This document shows positions 17,478 through 26,660 of a stretch of 44,160 nucleotides of DNA, piece after piece (position 1 is the first letter of the stretch; every line of letters starts with the position of its first letter). The translations under genes and the position numbers were made by a program. The notes beneath the pieces are model-generated. The model was not told the origin of the DNA. It was given only the letters and a program-made list of their open reading frames with translations, and made no database searches. This DNA comes from Clostridiales bacterium (GTDB lineage Bacteria > Bacillota > Clostridia > Christensenellales > CAG-314): positions 1-44,160 of the forward strand of contig DPQS01000026.1 of the NCBI GenBank assembly GCA_003537755.1, in the 5' to 3' direction.

Positions 17478-18179
17478 ATGAGTATATTATCACTGAAAAA
17501 CGTAAGAAAAGAATATCATACAGGCTCTTTGACAGTTCCTGCCGTAGAGGATGTCTCCTTCGATTTGAACGAAGGCGAATTGGTTGTAATTCTCGGTGAG
17601 TCCGGTGCGGGGAAAACTACTCTGCTGAATCTTTTGGGCGGAATGGACACGGCGACGAGCGGGGAGATTGATCTTGACGGGGAAAATATAGCCGCATTCA
17701 ACAAAAAACAACTGACGGACTATCGTCGTCACGACGTGGGGTTTGTGTTTCAGTTTTACAATCTTATGCCCAACCTTACCGCGCTTGAAAATGTAGAGAT
17801 TGCCGTTGAAATATGCAACAACCACCTCGATCCCAAAACGGTGCTGGAATCGGTAGGGCTTTCGGATAGATTAAATAACTTTCCCGCAGAACTTTCGGGA
17901 GGAGAACAACAAAGAGTTTCCATAGCACGAGCGATTGCAAAAAATCCGAAGTTGATATTGTGCGACGAGCCCACGGGCGCACTGGATTACATTACAGGCA
18001 AAAAAATATTGAAGATTTTACAGGATTTGTCACGCGAACGACAGAAACTCGTTATTGTCGTGACGCACAATGCTGCGCTTAAAGATATGGCAGATAAAGT
18101 AATCAGGATAAAGAGCGGAAGAATAGAAAGTATCGAAACGAACGACAATCCTAAGGCGATCGAGGAGATAGAATGGTGA
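17478..18179 (+). CDS. ABC transporter ATP-binding protein (MacB/LolD type)
   Basis: ATG at 17478 has AAGGAG 7 bases ahead; longer in-frame extension upstream has no such site. The 233-aa ATPase has Walker A GESGAGKTT (40-48), Q-loop FQFYNLMP, signature LSGGEQQ (139-145), Walker B LILCDEP (159-165) and the H-loop VVTHN (H197). The FYNLMPNLTALENV sequence after the Q-loop is typical of the MacB/LolD/FtsE branch that drives FtsX-like permeases. Its stop overlaps the permease start, so the two form one complex at the membrane. Such systems export peptides or lipids or act in stress signalling; the substrate is unknown. Confidence 0.92.
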   Translation: MSILSLKNVRKEYHTGSLTVPAVEDVSFDLNEGELVVILGESGAGKTTLLNLLGGMDTATSGEIDLDGENIAAFNKKQLTDYRRHDVGFVFQFYNLMPNLTALENVEIAVEICNNHLDPKTVLESVGLSDRLNNFPAELSGGEQQRVSIARAIAKNPKLILCDEPTGALDYITGKKILKILQDLSRERQKLVIVVTHNAALKDMADKVIRIKSGRIESIETNDNPKAIEEIEW

Positions 18180-20029
18180 AAACGTATCTGAAAACAGTCC
18201 GCCGAATGTTCAAAAAACATCTTATGCGGTTATTTTCTCTTATCGGTATCGTTCTTATATCCGTAGGTTTCATATCGGGAATCGGCTCGCCGACAGATAT
18301 GATTAAGGACGGTATAGAAAATTATTATAAAAAGCAGAATGTAAGCGATTTTATCGTGAAGAGCAAAACCGGGTGCATTACCGACGAACAGATTTCCGCA
18401 GTAAAAAACCGTTACGGTGAAAACAATGTCGAGCAGGGAATGTCGATCGATGTTCGGACGGGTGAAAAAAGATCCCTGCGACTGTACTTTCTTGACCTTG
18501 AAAAAACAAAAATCAACAAGTTTGAACTTGTTGAGGGCGAAGAAATAACGAGCGAAGACGAAAATTGCGTTTATGCCGAAGAAAAAGACAATGTAATAAA
18601 AGGATATTCCGTCGGCGAAAAAGTCGAAATTGATATTTCCGCACTGAACTTACCGTTTGACAAAATCAACGTTACGATTAAGGGAATAGTAAGAAGTCCT
18701 CTTACGTTCGGCAAGGACGGAGAACCGAGTTTTAATAACCCTGAAGATACCGAAATTCCCGACAACGTGTCCGACATAAACAAACTTGACCTGCTCGAAA
18801 ATATTTTATACTGTCCGACGGACGTATGCGCAATCATGCCGAAAGGCGATTTGTATATAAAAGCAGGGGACAGGGAGTTGTTTAATTCTTTTTCTGCCGA
18901 TTACGAAAAATATGTTGACGAAGAAAAAACCGAACTTACGAAACTTTTGGGCGAAGACATACGCATAATCACGCTTTACGACAATTACAGCTTCAAATCG
19001 ATTGTCGCAAGTGCAGACAAGGTCAGAGGAATAGGCAACATTTTAATGGTTATTTTTATTGCCGTAACGCTACTTGTCGTGTTGTCGTCCATGATGAGGC
19101 TTATGGATGAAGAGCGTTCGCAAATCGCCTGTCTGAAAACGCTCGGATACGGTTCGACAAGTATCGTGCTGAGATATGTTTTATTCGCGCTCGTCGCGCT
19201 TGCCGTCGGCGGAGGCGTCGGATTTTTTGTCGGCTACGGCGTTTCGTGGCTGATATGTGTCGTTTTCGGCTACGGACATGTTATGCCGCCCATATCCGTG
19301 GTGGTCAATCCGAGTTATTACTTTGTATCGCTCGGCTCAATTGTAGCGGTTACGCTGATTGCGGTATTTTTCGTCGGCATGCGACTTGCGAACAACGCTC
19401 CCGCCACCCTTTTACGCCCGAAGCCGCCGAAAAGCGGTAAGAGAATACTGCTCGAGCGAATTCCTTTTATTTGGAAACGTCTTTCGTTTAAGTATAAATC
19501 TTCAATGAGAAACGTTTTCAGATATAAAACGCGGTTTTTCATGATGCTTGTATCGGTAGCCGTTTCAACGGGACTCGTACTTGCAGGGCTTGCTCTTCTC
19601 GATATGTGCCTGTTCGGTGACTTCGGCTCACCTGCGATTGTCGGGATAGCGGTGGTTGTCGTTGTTTTCGCGGGGCTTTTGACTGCGGTTGTAATAAATA
19701 CGCTTACGACGATAAATATCAGCGAAAGAGAAAGAGAAATAGCGACTCTTATGGTTCTCGGCTACCACGACGCGGAAATATGCGGGTATATCTATCGTGA
19801 AATATACATCAGTACATTCTTTGGTATTCTGCTGGGCTATCCTGTCGGAACAGGACTTGCAACGCTTGTGTTCAGGACGATAGGATTCGGAGCGGTGGAA
19901 AACGTCAGTTGGTTTATGTGGCTGTTGATTCCCGTTGTCGTTTTTGGGGTCACTGTGCTTGTAACGCTTATGCTCAGACCCAAGATAGTAAAAACTAAGA
20001 TGAACGAGAGTCTGAAAGCCGTTGAATAA
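18173..20029 (+). CDS. FtsX-like ABC permease
   Basis: The 618-aa protein overlaps the ATPase gene by 7 bases and has a GGAG site. One membrane helix lies at about 14-34, then a large extracytoplasmic domain to about 285 (the MacB periplasmic-core type region), then helices at about 287-311, 331-361 and 381-401, a linker rich in basic residues, and helices at about 455-478, 492-514, 540-563 and 579-603. The two FtsX domains are marked by ERSQIACLKTLGYGS and EREIATLMVLGYHD. These type VII systems are mechanotransmitting rather than classic importers. The lipoprotein gene after it is probably a partner. Confidence 0.9.
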   Translation: MVKTYLKTVRRMFKKHLMRLFSLIGIVLISVGFISGIGSPTDMIKDGIENYYKKQNVSDFIVKSKTGCITDEQISAVKNRYGENNVEQGMSIDVRTGEKRSLRLYFLDLEKTKINKFELVEGEEITSEDENCVYAEEKDNVIKGYSVGEKVEIDISALNLPFDKINVTIKGIVRSPLTFGKDGEPSFNNPEDTEIPDNVSDINKLDLLENILYCPTDVCAIMPKGDLYIKAGDRELFNSFSADYEKYVDEEKTELTKLLGEDIRIITLYDNYSFKSIVASADKVRGIGNILMVIFIAVTLLVVLSSMMRLMDEERSQIACLKTLGYGSTSIVLRYVLFALVALAVGGGVGFFVGYGVSWLICVVFGYGHVMPPISVVVNPSYYFVSLGSIVAVTLIAVFFVGMRLANNAPATLLRPKPPKSGKRILLERIPFIWKRLSFKYKSSMRNVFRYKTRFFMMLVSVAVSTGLVLAGLALLDMCLFGDFGSPAIVGIAVVVVVFAGLLTAVVINTLTTINISEREREIATLMVLGYHDAEICGYIYREIYISTFFGILLGYPVGTGLATLVFRTIGFGAVENVSWFMWLLIPVVVFGVTVLVTLMLRPKIVKTKMNESLKAVE

Positions 20030-20062
20030 ATAACAAAAATTTAAAAGAGAGGTAAAAATAAT

Positions 20063-20686
20063 ATGTTCGGTAAAAAATTCTTCACGATTGTTTGCGCGGT
20101 ATTGTTAGCGATAACTTGCGTCGGATTTGTCGCATGCGGAAGTGGCGGGGATGACGAAGATAACAAAAAGACACTCCACGACAGCACGAAATGGTTTACA
20201 GAAGAAGAACTGTCGGCAAAAGGACTTGCGGGATTGACTGCTCCGACGGGGTTGTCCGGAGAGATGAACTCAAGCGACGCATGGTTTAACGACGGATATT
20301 CGTTTTCGCAGGCTTGCCCGGACGAAGAAACGTTCAGGACGAATGCGGAAACATATTTTTCGTATTTGAAAACACATTATGACGGTGCGTTCGGCAAACC
20401 GAGAAACGAAAAATACAGCATGGATACAAACGAAAATTGGTATATCATAGAACAAAAGAATGATTTGTCCGACTACTTCGATGATAATCCGAGCAAACTG
20501 TACACGTTCTATTACATAAGGAATAACACTTTGGACAACGGCTATTTTGCAAAAGGCTCGGTCTGGATTTTTGAAATTCGCTATGAATTCGATACCGCTT
20601 CCGACGGATACAAATTCAAACTGTTTGTTGAAAGCGCGGACTCATCACATAACGGAATTTACACAAACTACTACAAAATGAAATAA
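20063..20686 (+). CDS. lipoprotein, unknown, ABC operon partner
   Basis: This 207-aa protein starts 33 bp after the permease with a GAGAGGT site. The signal peptide ends in VGFVAC, a lipobox, with Cys at about 26 as the lipid anchor, followed by a flexible GSGGDDEDNKK stretch. The mature part has no motif I recognise; it is rich in aromatic residues (ENWYIIEQ, LYTFYYIRN, WIFEIRYEF) and looks like a compact beta-fold. A strong terminator follows, so it is the last gene of the operon. Confidence 0.8.
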   Translation: MFGKKFFTIVCAVLLAITCVGFVACGSGGDDEDNKKTLHDSTKWFTEEELSAKGLAGLTAPTGLSGEMNSSDAWFNDGYSFSQACPDEETFRTNAETYFSYLKTHYDGAFGKPRNEKYSMDTNENWYIIEQKNDLSDYFDDNPSKLYTFYYIRNNTLDNGYFAKGSVWIFEIRYEFDTASDGYKFKLFVESADSSHNGIYTNYYKMK

Positions 20687-20730
20687 GCGGTTGCGACAAC
20701 TGTACTGCGCTGACGGAATTGTTGCAACAA

Positions 20731-20776
20731 AAGGCTGTGGCTCGATTTTACACGAGTCGCAGCTTTTCTTGTTTTT
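20731..20776 (+). terminator. intrinsic terminator of ABC operon
   Basis: AAGGCTGTGGCTCG and CGAGTCGCAGCTTTTC form a long stem with a few G-U pairs or bulges around an ATTTTACA loop, followed by CTTGTTTTTG. Confidence 0.8.
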
Positions 20777-20957
20777 GTCGGCAAAAAATCGATACGTATG
20801 GTTAATTTCGTCATTACTAACAACCTTGGGGATGTCCTTTTCCGTTCTTTCGAGGGGACGTTCTGGCAGTGTACCGCAAGAAAATCTATGCAAAAGCAGG
20901 CTTGAAACACACGACAAAACCGTTGTTGTGGGCAAAAGGTACTTTTTTGTCAAACCG

Positions 20958-20986
20958 TTGCTTACGGGCAATACTTGTGGTATAAT
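20958..20986 (+). promoter_or_regulatory. strong promoter of trkA-trkH
   Basis: TTGCTT (20958-20963), a 17-base spacer and the consensus TATAAT (20981-20986). It leaves a leader of about 100 bases before trkA. The bases 20777-20957 hold no feature I can name. Confidence 0.8.
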
Positions 20987-20991
20987 ATATC

Positions 20992-21086
20992 AGTACAACT
21001 TTGCGTATTTTTGGCGCGGCGACAATATTCGGTCGCAATCGTGCGGTAAAGTTGTACTCCGATACGGCGTTATTGCCGAAAGAGAG
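20992..21086 (+). promoter_or_regulatory. structured 5' leader of the potassium-uptake operon
   Basis: AGTACAACTTT (20992-21002) pairs perfectly with AAAGTTGTACT (21048-21058), extended inward by G-U and C-G. Inside sits a GCGAC/GTCGC hairpin (about 21020-21037). A second hairpin, CGGC/GCCG, lies at about 21064-21078, directly before the GAGAGG ribosome site. This could be a regulatory RNA. I could not match the c-di-AMP ydaO riboswitch, known for such genes, by eye; an inverted-repeat operator is the other option. Confidence 0.5.
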
Positions 21087-21091
21087 GAAAA

Positions 21092-22453
21092 ATGAACGTA
21101 ATTATCGTAGGTTGCGGCAAGGCGGGTCGTGCAGTCATCGACAGCATGGTCGGCGACAATCACAACGTCATGGCAATCGACAACGATCCCGAAGTGATTT
21201 CCGACATTACCAACACCTTTGACGTAATGGCGGTGTGCGGTAACGCCACCAGCCGCGAACTGCTTGTGCAGGCAGGCGTTGCAAATGCCGATTTGTTTGT
21301 CGCAGTCACAACAAGCGATGAAGTTAACATGCTGGCATGCTTCCTTGCCAGACGCCTTGGCGCAAAATACACCGTCGCACGTATCCGTACAAGCGACTAC
21401 AACGAGGACGGACTGGACTTTTTGCAGAAGCAACTGGACCTTTCCATGTCCGTCAACCCCGAATTTATGACGGCGGAAAGCATTTTCAACACCTTGCGTT
21501 TGCCGTCGGCTGTGGTGGTTGAACCGTTTGCGGGCAAAAAAATACAGATGCTGGAGATGATTGTCCGCGCCGACAGCGGTTTGCTGGAAGGAACGCTTGC
21601 CGACCTCAGAAAGAAGTCCCCCGTGCAATTTTTGGCGTGCTGCGTGTTGCGTAACAACGAAGTGCTTGTTCCGCGCGGCGAATTTGCCTTCCTCGAGGGG
21701 GACAAGGTTGCCGTAATGGTTAAAAGCGAAGATGCCTATCGCTTTTTGAAAACAATCGGTATGGCGCAACGTACCGGACGTTTCGTAATGCTGCTTGGAG
21801 CAAGCGAAACGGCATACTACCTTACAAAATTGCTGTGCGCAAGTGGCTACAGCGTAAAAATCATCGAAAAAGACCCCGTCCGCTGTGCCGAAATGGCGGC
21901 AAAGTTGCCAAGCGGCGCAAATATGATACTGGGCGACGGCAGCAATCAGGATTTGCTTGACGAGGAAGGTATCAACGGTGCCGACGCCTTTGTCGCGCTG
22001 ACGGGCAAGGACGAGGAAAACATCCTTATCGGCTTTTATGCGCAAAGTCGCAAGGTGCGCAAGGTCGTGTCCAAGGTAAGTCACGGCGCGCTTAACGTGC
22101 TTGCGGAAAAGTTGGGGTTGGACTGTCTGATTTCCCCTACAAAAATCGTTGCCGAAGTTCTTACGCGTTACGCACGCGCACTTAACGACAGCATGCAAAG
22201 CAAGGTGGAAACGATGTACCGCATCATGGACGGCAATGCCGAAGCATTGGAATTTCAGGTGCTGGGCGACTGCTCGTTTAAGGGTGTTCCCTTCAAGGAT
22301 TTGCGTCTGAAACCCAACTGCATTGTGGCAGGCATTATCCGTGACAAGGAAACCTTCCTCCCGGGCGGCGACGACTGCATCCGCGAGGGTGACCGCGTTG
22401 TCGTTGTGTCCGCAGGTTTGCGTGTACTGGACCTGTCCGACATCGTGAGGTAA
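21092..22453 (+). CDS. trkA: Trk potassium uptake regulatory subunit TrkA
   Basis: The 453-aa protein has two tandem RCK units (N-C-N-C), the bacterial TrkA layout, as opposed to the half-size KtrA. The first Rossmann motif is VGCGKAGRAV near the start with D30 (MAIDND), and the second is MLLGASETAYYL near 230. Each is followed by a RCK_C ligand domain (about 140-220 and 375-450). It gates TrkH from the cytoplasmic side in response to nucleotides. A GAGAGG site precedes the ATG. Only 3 bases separate it from trkH. No residues seem missing. Confidence 0.93.
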   Translation: MNVIIVGCGKAGRAVIDSMVGDNHNVMAIDNDPEVISDITNTFDVMAVCGNATSRELLVQAGVANADLFVAVTTSDEVNMLACFLARRLGAKYTVARIRTSDYNEDGLDFLQKQLDLSMSVNPEFMTAESIFNTLRLPSAVVVEPFAGKKIQMLEMIVRADSGLLEGTLADLRKKSPVQFLACCVLRNNEVLVPRGEFAFLEGDKVAVMVKSEDAYRFLKTIGMAQRTGRFVMLLGASETAYYLTKLLCASGYSVKIIEKDPVRCAEMAAKLPSGANMILGDGSNQDLLDEEGINGADAFVALTGKDEENILIGFYAQSRKVRKVVSKVSHGALNVLAEKLGLDCLISPTKIVAEVLTRYARALNDSMQSKVETMYRIMDGNAEALEFQVLGDCSFKGVPFKDLRLKPNCIVAGIIRDKETFLPGGDDCIREGDRVVVVSAGLRVLDLSDIVR

Positions 22454-22456
22454 AGC

Positions 22457-23929
22457 ATGAACTACAAAGTTATCCTCAATCTGCTGGGCAAGGTTTCAGT
22501 CATTCTCGCCGCGCTTATGGTGTTGCCGCTTGTTGCCGCACTTATCTACGGCGAGGCAATCTGGTGGACGTACCTTGCAACCTCAGGCATTGCGTTGGCG
22601 GTTGGTTTGCCCGTTACGCTGTTTGTCAAGCCTGACAACAAGGCGATTTACTCGCGCGAAGGTCTTGTGGTGGTGTCCCTTGCCTGGATTTACGCTTCCG
22701 TAATAAGTACTGTTCCGCTTATGCTCAGCGGCGCAATTCCGTCCTTTGTGGACGCACTGTTTGAAATGGTCAGCGGTTTTACCACGACCGGTGCTACGAT
22801 ACTTTCCGCCGACAGAATAGACGCAATCAACGCGACCATGCGCAGTCTGCACCTGTGGCGTGCGTTCACTCACTGGATCGGCGGCATGGGCATAATCGTG
22901 TTTGTCATGGCAATCGTCGGCGGTGCGGCGGACAGAAGTATGCACATCCTGCGTGCGGAAATGCCCGGACCCAGCGTAGACAAAATAGTGCCGCGCGCTT
23001 CTACTACGGCAAAAATACTGTATCTTATTTACATGGGCATGACTCTGCTGCAAATAATTTTTCTTGTTTGCGGCGGTATGCCGTTGTTCGACGCACTCGT
23101 TACGTCATTTTCCTCGGCAGGCACAGGCGGCTTCGCCAATCGCAGCGACAGCGTTGCAAGTTACAACGCATTTTGTCAGTGGGTGGTGGCAGTGTTTATG
23201 CTGTTGTACGGCGTAAACTTCAACCTGTACTTCCTTATGCTGGTGCGGAAGTTCCGCACGGCGTTCTCCAGTCGAGAATTGTGGCTGTATCTCGGCATTG
23301 TAATCTTTGCTTCGACAACGGTGTGCATAGACGTGTTCGGCAAACTGTCATTTACTATGAGTTTCCCCGACGCGCTTCGTCACTCCGTCTACCAGGTTGC
23401 CGCGTTTATCACCACGACGGGCAGCAGTACCATTCCGTCGGGCTACGACATCAACGCATTTCCGTCCTATTCCAAGGCGGTGCTGCTGGTGCTTATGTTT
23501 ATCGGCGGCTGCGCAGGCAGTACGGCAGGCGGACTTAAGGTGTCGCGTGTGGCAATCATGTGCAAGGTAATCCGCAAGGAATTGAGCAAGGTTACGCATC
23601 CGCGCTCGGCAAACGCCGTCAAGTACGAAGGCAAGGTGCTTACCGCCGAAACAATGGCAGGCGTGACAAACTACTTTGCGTTGTACATGGCGATACTTGC
23701 CGTCGTGTTTGTCGTAATCAGTTTCGACCCGTCGTCGCTAGGCGTGGAAGCCAACTTCTCGGCGACTGTGTCCTGCATGAACAACGTCGGACCTGCCTAC
23801 GGAGCGGTTGCGGGCGGTTACTACATGTATTCCGACTTCAGCAAGTTGGTTCTTACATTTGCGATGCTGATCGGAAGATTGGAAATTTACCCGATATTAC
23901 TCACTTTTTCGCCATCAACTTGGTTTTAA
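22457..23929 (+). CDS. trkH: Trk potassium channel subunit TrkH
   Basis: This 490-aa membrane protein belongs to the TrkH/TrkG/KtrB family, with about ten membrane helices and four pore loops. Visible pore-region signatures are SGFTTTGATIL (loop 1), SSAGTGGFANRS (loop 2), ITTTGSSTIPSGYD (loop 3) and MNNVGPAYGA (loop 4), each with the selectivity Gly. The extra N-terminal hairpin (about 10-70) points to TrkH rather than KtrB. It ends in LIGRLEIYPILLTFSPSTWF, the normal family C-terminus. It is coupled to trkA and imports K+. Confidence 0.93.
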   Translation: MNYKVILNLLGKVSVILAALMVLPLVAALIYGEAIWWTYLATSGIALAVGLPVTLFVKPDNKAIYSREGLVVVSLAWIYASVISTVPLMLSGAIPSFVDALFEMVSGFTTTGATILSADRIDAINATMRSLHLWRAFTHWIGGMGIIVFVMAIVGGAADRSMHILRAEMPGPSVDKIVPRASTTAKILYLIYMGMTLLQIIFLVCGGMPLFDALVTSFSSAGTGGFANRSDSVASYNAFCQWVVAVFMLLYGVNFNLYFLMLVRKFRTAFSSRELWLYLGIVIFASTTVCIDVFGKLSFTMSFPDALRHSVYQVAAFITTTGSSTIPSGYDINAFPSYSKAVLLVLMFIGGCAGSTAGGLKVSRVAIMCKVIRKELSKVTHPRSANAVKYEGKVLTAETMAGVTNYFALYMAILAVVFVVISFDPSSLGVEANFSATVSCMNNVGPAYGAVAGGYYMYSDFSKLVLTFAMLIGRLEIYPILLTFSPSTWF

Positions 23930-23932
23930 CGG

Positions 23933-24062
23933 GTTTTGACGGCGCATATTGGCACGTATGACGGCTACGTGGCGGCAGTTGCTAAGTCACGTACGCTCAG
24001 TACGTTCCTGTCGCAACTACCACCCTGTTGTCGCCCTCCGCACCAATCTGCGCCGTCAAAAC
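23933..24062. repeat. 130-bp palindromic element after trkH
   Basis: GTTTTGACGGCGCATATTGG (23933-23952) and CCAATCTGCGCCGTCAAAAC (24043-24062) are terminal inverted repeats with one mismatch. Between them GTGG..AGTTGC pairs with GCAACTACCAC around a central ACGTACGCTCAGTACGT (23989-24005). It starts 4 bp after the trkH stop and could form a long hairpin acting also as a terminator. It carries no ORF of its own, so it fits a MITE or REP-like element. Confidence 0.65.
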
Positions 24063-24105
24063 GGGCGTGGTGTAGGAATACGGGATAGTGTGGTAGTGAC
24101 CGAAC

Positions 24106-24172
24106 GGCATAATTTAGTACGTTCACGTCAGGTACTTGCCGCCCTTCGCACCAATCTGCGCCGTCAAAACGG
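24106..24172 (+). repeat. 67-bp direct repeat, unit 1
   Basis: The unit runs from GGCATAATTTAGTACG through CCAATCTGCGCCGTCAAAACGG. It is repeated at 24294-24360 with about two changes. Its right half equals the right arm of the palindrome at 23933-24062 and is present a third time there (24040-24080, including GGCGTGGTGTAGGAATA). Confidence 0.65.
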
Positions 24173-24293
24173 ACTTGATGGAAGAATAAAAACTGTTCTT
24201 CTAATGAATAGACGAAAGGTTATTTGTGTGGGGTGTCGCATTCCCCGGCATCCCCCGCAAGGGCACTCAGCCCGGTACACGCCCGTGCTTCGT

Positions 24294-24376
24294 GGCATAA
24301 TTTAGTACGTTCACGTCAGGTGCTTGCCGCCCTTCGCGCCAATCTGCGCCGTCAAAACGGGCGTGGTGTAGGAATA
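24294..24376 (+). repeat. 67-bp direct repeat, unit 2 with 16-bp extension
   Basis: Same unit as 24106-24172, here followed by GCGTGGTGTAGGAATA as in the first palindrome (24065-24080). The bases between the two units (24173-24293) hold no gene. Confidence 0.65.
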
Positions 24377-24595
24377 GTGACCGAGTAAAATATAATTGTA
24401 TCAACTAAAAGTCGTAATAAGTGACAGTAAGGCATGTTAAGTGCCGTTGGTTGTACAATATGTCATTGCGAGAAGCGACTGTCTTTGTCGCGCGGCGGCG
24501 CGTCCCCCGAAAGGGTACATTGAAAAAATATCGTTTGATTAGGGACGGTATCCTGTAAACGCTCATTACACAATCTTCATTACTTTGGAGTTGCT
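24377..24595 (+). other. gap before the peptidase gene
   Basis: No gene is visible. TGTCATTGCGAGAAGCGAC at 24461-24479 looks like the widespread TCATTGCGAG intergenic repeat, followed by a GC-rich palindromic patch near 24488-24500. A GGAG ribosome site at about 24584 belongs to the next gene. No convincing promoter was found. Confidence 0.4.
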
Positions 24596-26437
24596 ATGAA
24601 AAAATTAAATTCTCTGATTCTTGTCGTTGTTCTTGTCGCGGTGGCGGTGCTTAGCGTAGCTTGCACCGGCGGTGTGCAGCAGTTGTTTTGCGACCACGAT
24701 TTCAGTAAGTGCGACTACCTCAACGTGTACTGCGCAAAGGGGTGCGGCGCAAGCAAACGTCCTGCCTCGGAACGCATTTATGACAACAAATTCGTATACG
24801 ACTTCACCGAGGCAAAGCATGCCGAAGTCGTCGCTTCCTTCAATGCCGTCGAAAATGCCCTTGCACAGGCCGAGCCTTACGACGGGGCAAAGCACGCGTT
24901 TGCAGCCGACAGCGACTACTACAAGGCAAACAAAAACTTTGAGGAAAAGTACTACAATCCGTTTTCCGACATGGTGGAATACGTCACCGAGCAGTACCAG
25001 TACGCTTACGTATTTTACTGCAAGTACGACGGCGGCAACGGCACCAAGGCGGACTACGAAACCATTTCCGAGGTGCGCAACGAGGTGATTGCCGACTACT
25101 ACAAGTTGTTTGCGTCAATCTACGACACGCAATATCGCGAGTATTTCTTCAGCGAAGAGGACGGCTGGACTGCCGACGACATTACTGTCGCGCTCAACAT
25201 GTCCGCCAGCTACGGAGACGACAGATACGTTGCAATCAACAACAAAATCGACAAACTTTCTACTACGTATCGTGATTTTTCCGACAGCGAACTGGCAGGC
25301 GAGGCTATGTGCAACCTGTACAAACAGTTTGTGACGGAGCAAAACGCACTTGCCGCGCTGGCAAGCGACAACGGCAACAAGTACGCAAACTACGTCGAAT
25401 ACGCCTACGCCAACGTGTATGAACGCAGTTACACCCCAAGCGACGTTGCCGAAATGCGCAACTACGTCAAAAATTACTTTGTGCCCGTGTTCAACAAGTT
25501 GCTTCGCAAGTACTATTTTTCAAGCAGCAAATCTTTTGTGGGCAACGCTTCCAAGGTGTACAAGGCGTTGTGCGAAGATTCGATTTTTGACAACGACCTC
25601 ACGCTTGACTACGTTGGCAAGTATTTTGCCGAAATGAAAACCGCAACTCTCGGCAGCAAGGAAATCAACTTCTATTCCACGGCAAACGACCTGCTTAGAA
25701 ACGGCAACTACTACACGGGCGAGTACGAAGGCGCGTTCAGTTACTACATTCCTGCGCAAAAGGCAACCATTCTGTACTTCGGACCGGACAGTTACAGCGG
25801 TGCGTTTACCTTCGTACACGAGTTTGGCCACTACTACAACACAATCTACAACGGCGGTGTAAATCTCAGCATGGACCACGACGAAACGCAGTCACAGGGC
25901 GACGAAATGATGTTCCTTGCCTACTTGCAAAACAATCTGTCGCAAAACAATCTCGGCAAGGTGTTCGACGCGGTTGAGGCAAACCAACTGTTCAACATCG
26001 CCTCGACCGTGCTTATGTCAACGGCGGTGGACGAGTTTGAACAAACCGTGTACGCCATGGACGAAACCACCCTCAAAAATGCCGACCTGCAACAACTTTT
26101 TGTCAGCATTATGAAAGGTTACGGCATTGCCGAATTGTTTAACACCGACTACTGGCGTTACGTGGCGGTGGATTCGCCATGCTACTACATCAGTTACGCA
26201 ATGAGCGCGCTGCCTTCGCTCGGCATCTACGCCAAGGCGCAAAAGGACGGCTTCGACAGCGCAAAGACGGCTTATCTCAAACTGTTTACCTTCAGCGACA
26301 ACGCTTCGCTTGCGCACAAGGACGACAAAGGCGACATCATCGTGGATGCAACTTACGCGGACATTTTGCACAATGCAGGGTTGTACGGCGCGTTTGACGT
26401 GCAACTGTATCAACTGTTGTCTGATACGCTTGGTTAA
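24596..26437 (+). CDS. lipoprotein zinc peptidase, M3 (oligoendopeptidase)-like
   Basis: The 613-aa protein starts with a lipoprotein signal (VLSVAC, lipid-anchor Cys about 23), so it works outside the membrane. Right after comes a four-Cys stretch (LFCDHDFSKC ... VYCAKGCG) that may bind zinc or form disulfides. The catalytic motif is H408-E-F-G-H412 with a third ligand E437 in GDEMM, the spacing of M3/gluzincin peptidases. The large helical N-terminal part also fits the M3 fold. Most M3 enzymes are cytoplasmic, so surface anchoring is notable. It probably cuts short peptides for uptake. It stands alone. Confidence 0.75.
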   Translation: MKKLNSLILVVVLVAVAVLSVACTGGVQQLFCDHDFSKCDYLNVYCAKGCGASKRPASERIYDNKFVYDFTEAKHAEVVASFNAVENALAQAEPYDGAKHAFAADSDYYKANKNFEEKYYNPFSDMVEYVTEQYQYAYVFYCKYDGGNGTKADYETISEVRNEVIADYYKLFASIYDTQYREYFFSEEDGWTADDITVALNMSASYGDDRYVAINNKIDKLSTTYRDFSDSELAGEAMCNLYKQFVTEQNALAALASDNGNKYANYVEYAYANVYERSYTPSDVAEMRNYVKNYFVPVFNKLLRKYYFSSSKSFVGNASKVYKALCEDSIFDNDLTLDYVGKYFAEMKTATLGSKEINFYSTANDLLRNGNYYTGEYEGAFSYYIPAQKATILYFGPDSYSGAFTFVHEFGHYYNTIYNGGVNLSMDHDETQSQGDEMMFLAYLQNNLSQNNLGKVFDAVEANQLFNIASTVLMSTAVDEFEQTVYAMDETTLKNADLQQLFVSIMKGYGIAELFNTDYWRYVAVDSPCYYISYAMSALPSLGIYAKAQKDGFDSAKTAYLKLFTFSDNASLAHKDDKGDIIVDATYADILHNAGLYGAFDVQLYQLLSDTLG

Positions 26438-26574
26438 TGTTTGCCCGTCAGGCGCGAAGCAGACGGCGGTATTGTTCTGAACTGCGACAACGTCTGCACA
26501 AAAGTTTTGCGACTTTTTGCGACGAAAACAGTACGTCGGCAGGCGGCAACGTAACGTAAAAATTTACCAAAGTA

Positions 26575-26603
26575 TTTACACAACACAAAAAATGTGTTAT
26601 ACT
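26575..26603 (+). promoter_or_regulatory. promoter with palindromic spacer
   Basis: TTTACA (26575-26580), 17 bases and TATACT (26598-26603). The spacer contains AACACA and TGTGTT arms around A-rich bases (26582-26598), which may be an operator. It lies 57 bp before the ATG at 26661. Confidence 0.6.
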
Positions 26604-26660
26604 GTCCTAAACAAAAAGCGACGTCCGTCGGGGACGAAAAATTTTATGAGGGGAACGTCT

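Noticed and set aside
20992..21086. Leader as a c-di-AMP (ydaO) riboswitch
   Set aside because: The expected conserved segments could not be found by eye and the leader is short; kept only as a structured element of unknown type.
20670..22198. Long minus-strand open frames opposite trkA (20990-22198)
   Set aside because: They lie antisense to a clear trkA and are rich in His, Cys and Val from antisense codon bias; no ribosome site or domain.
23933..24376. Repeat array as CRISPR
   Set aside because: Units are few, of unequal length and without regular unique spacers, and no cas genes are present.
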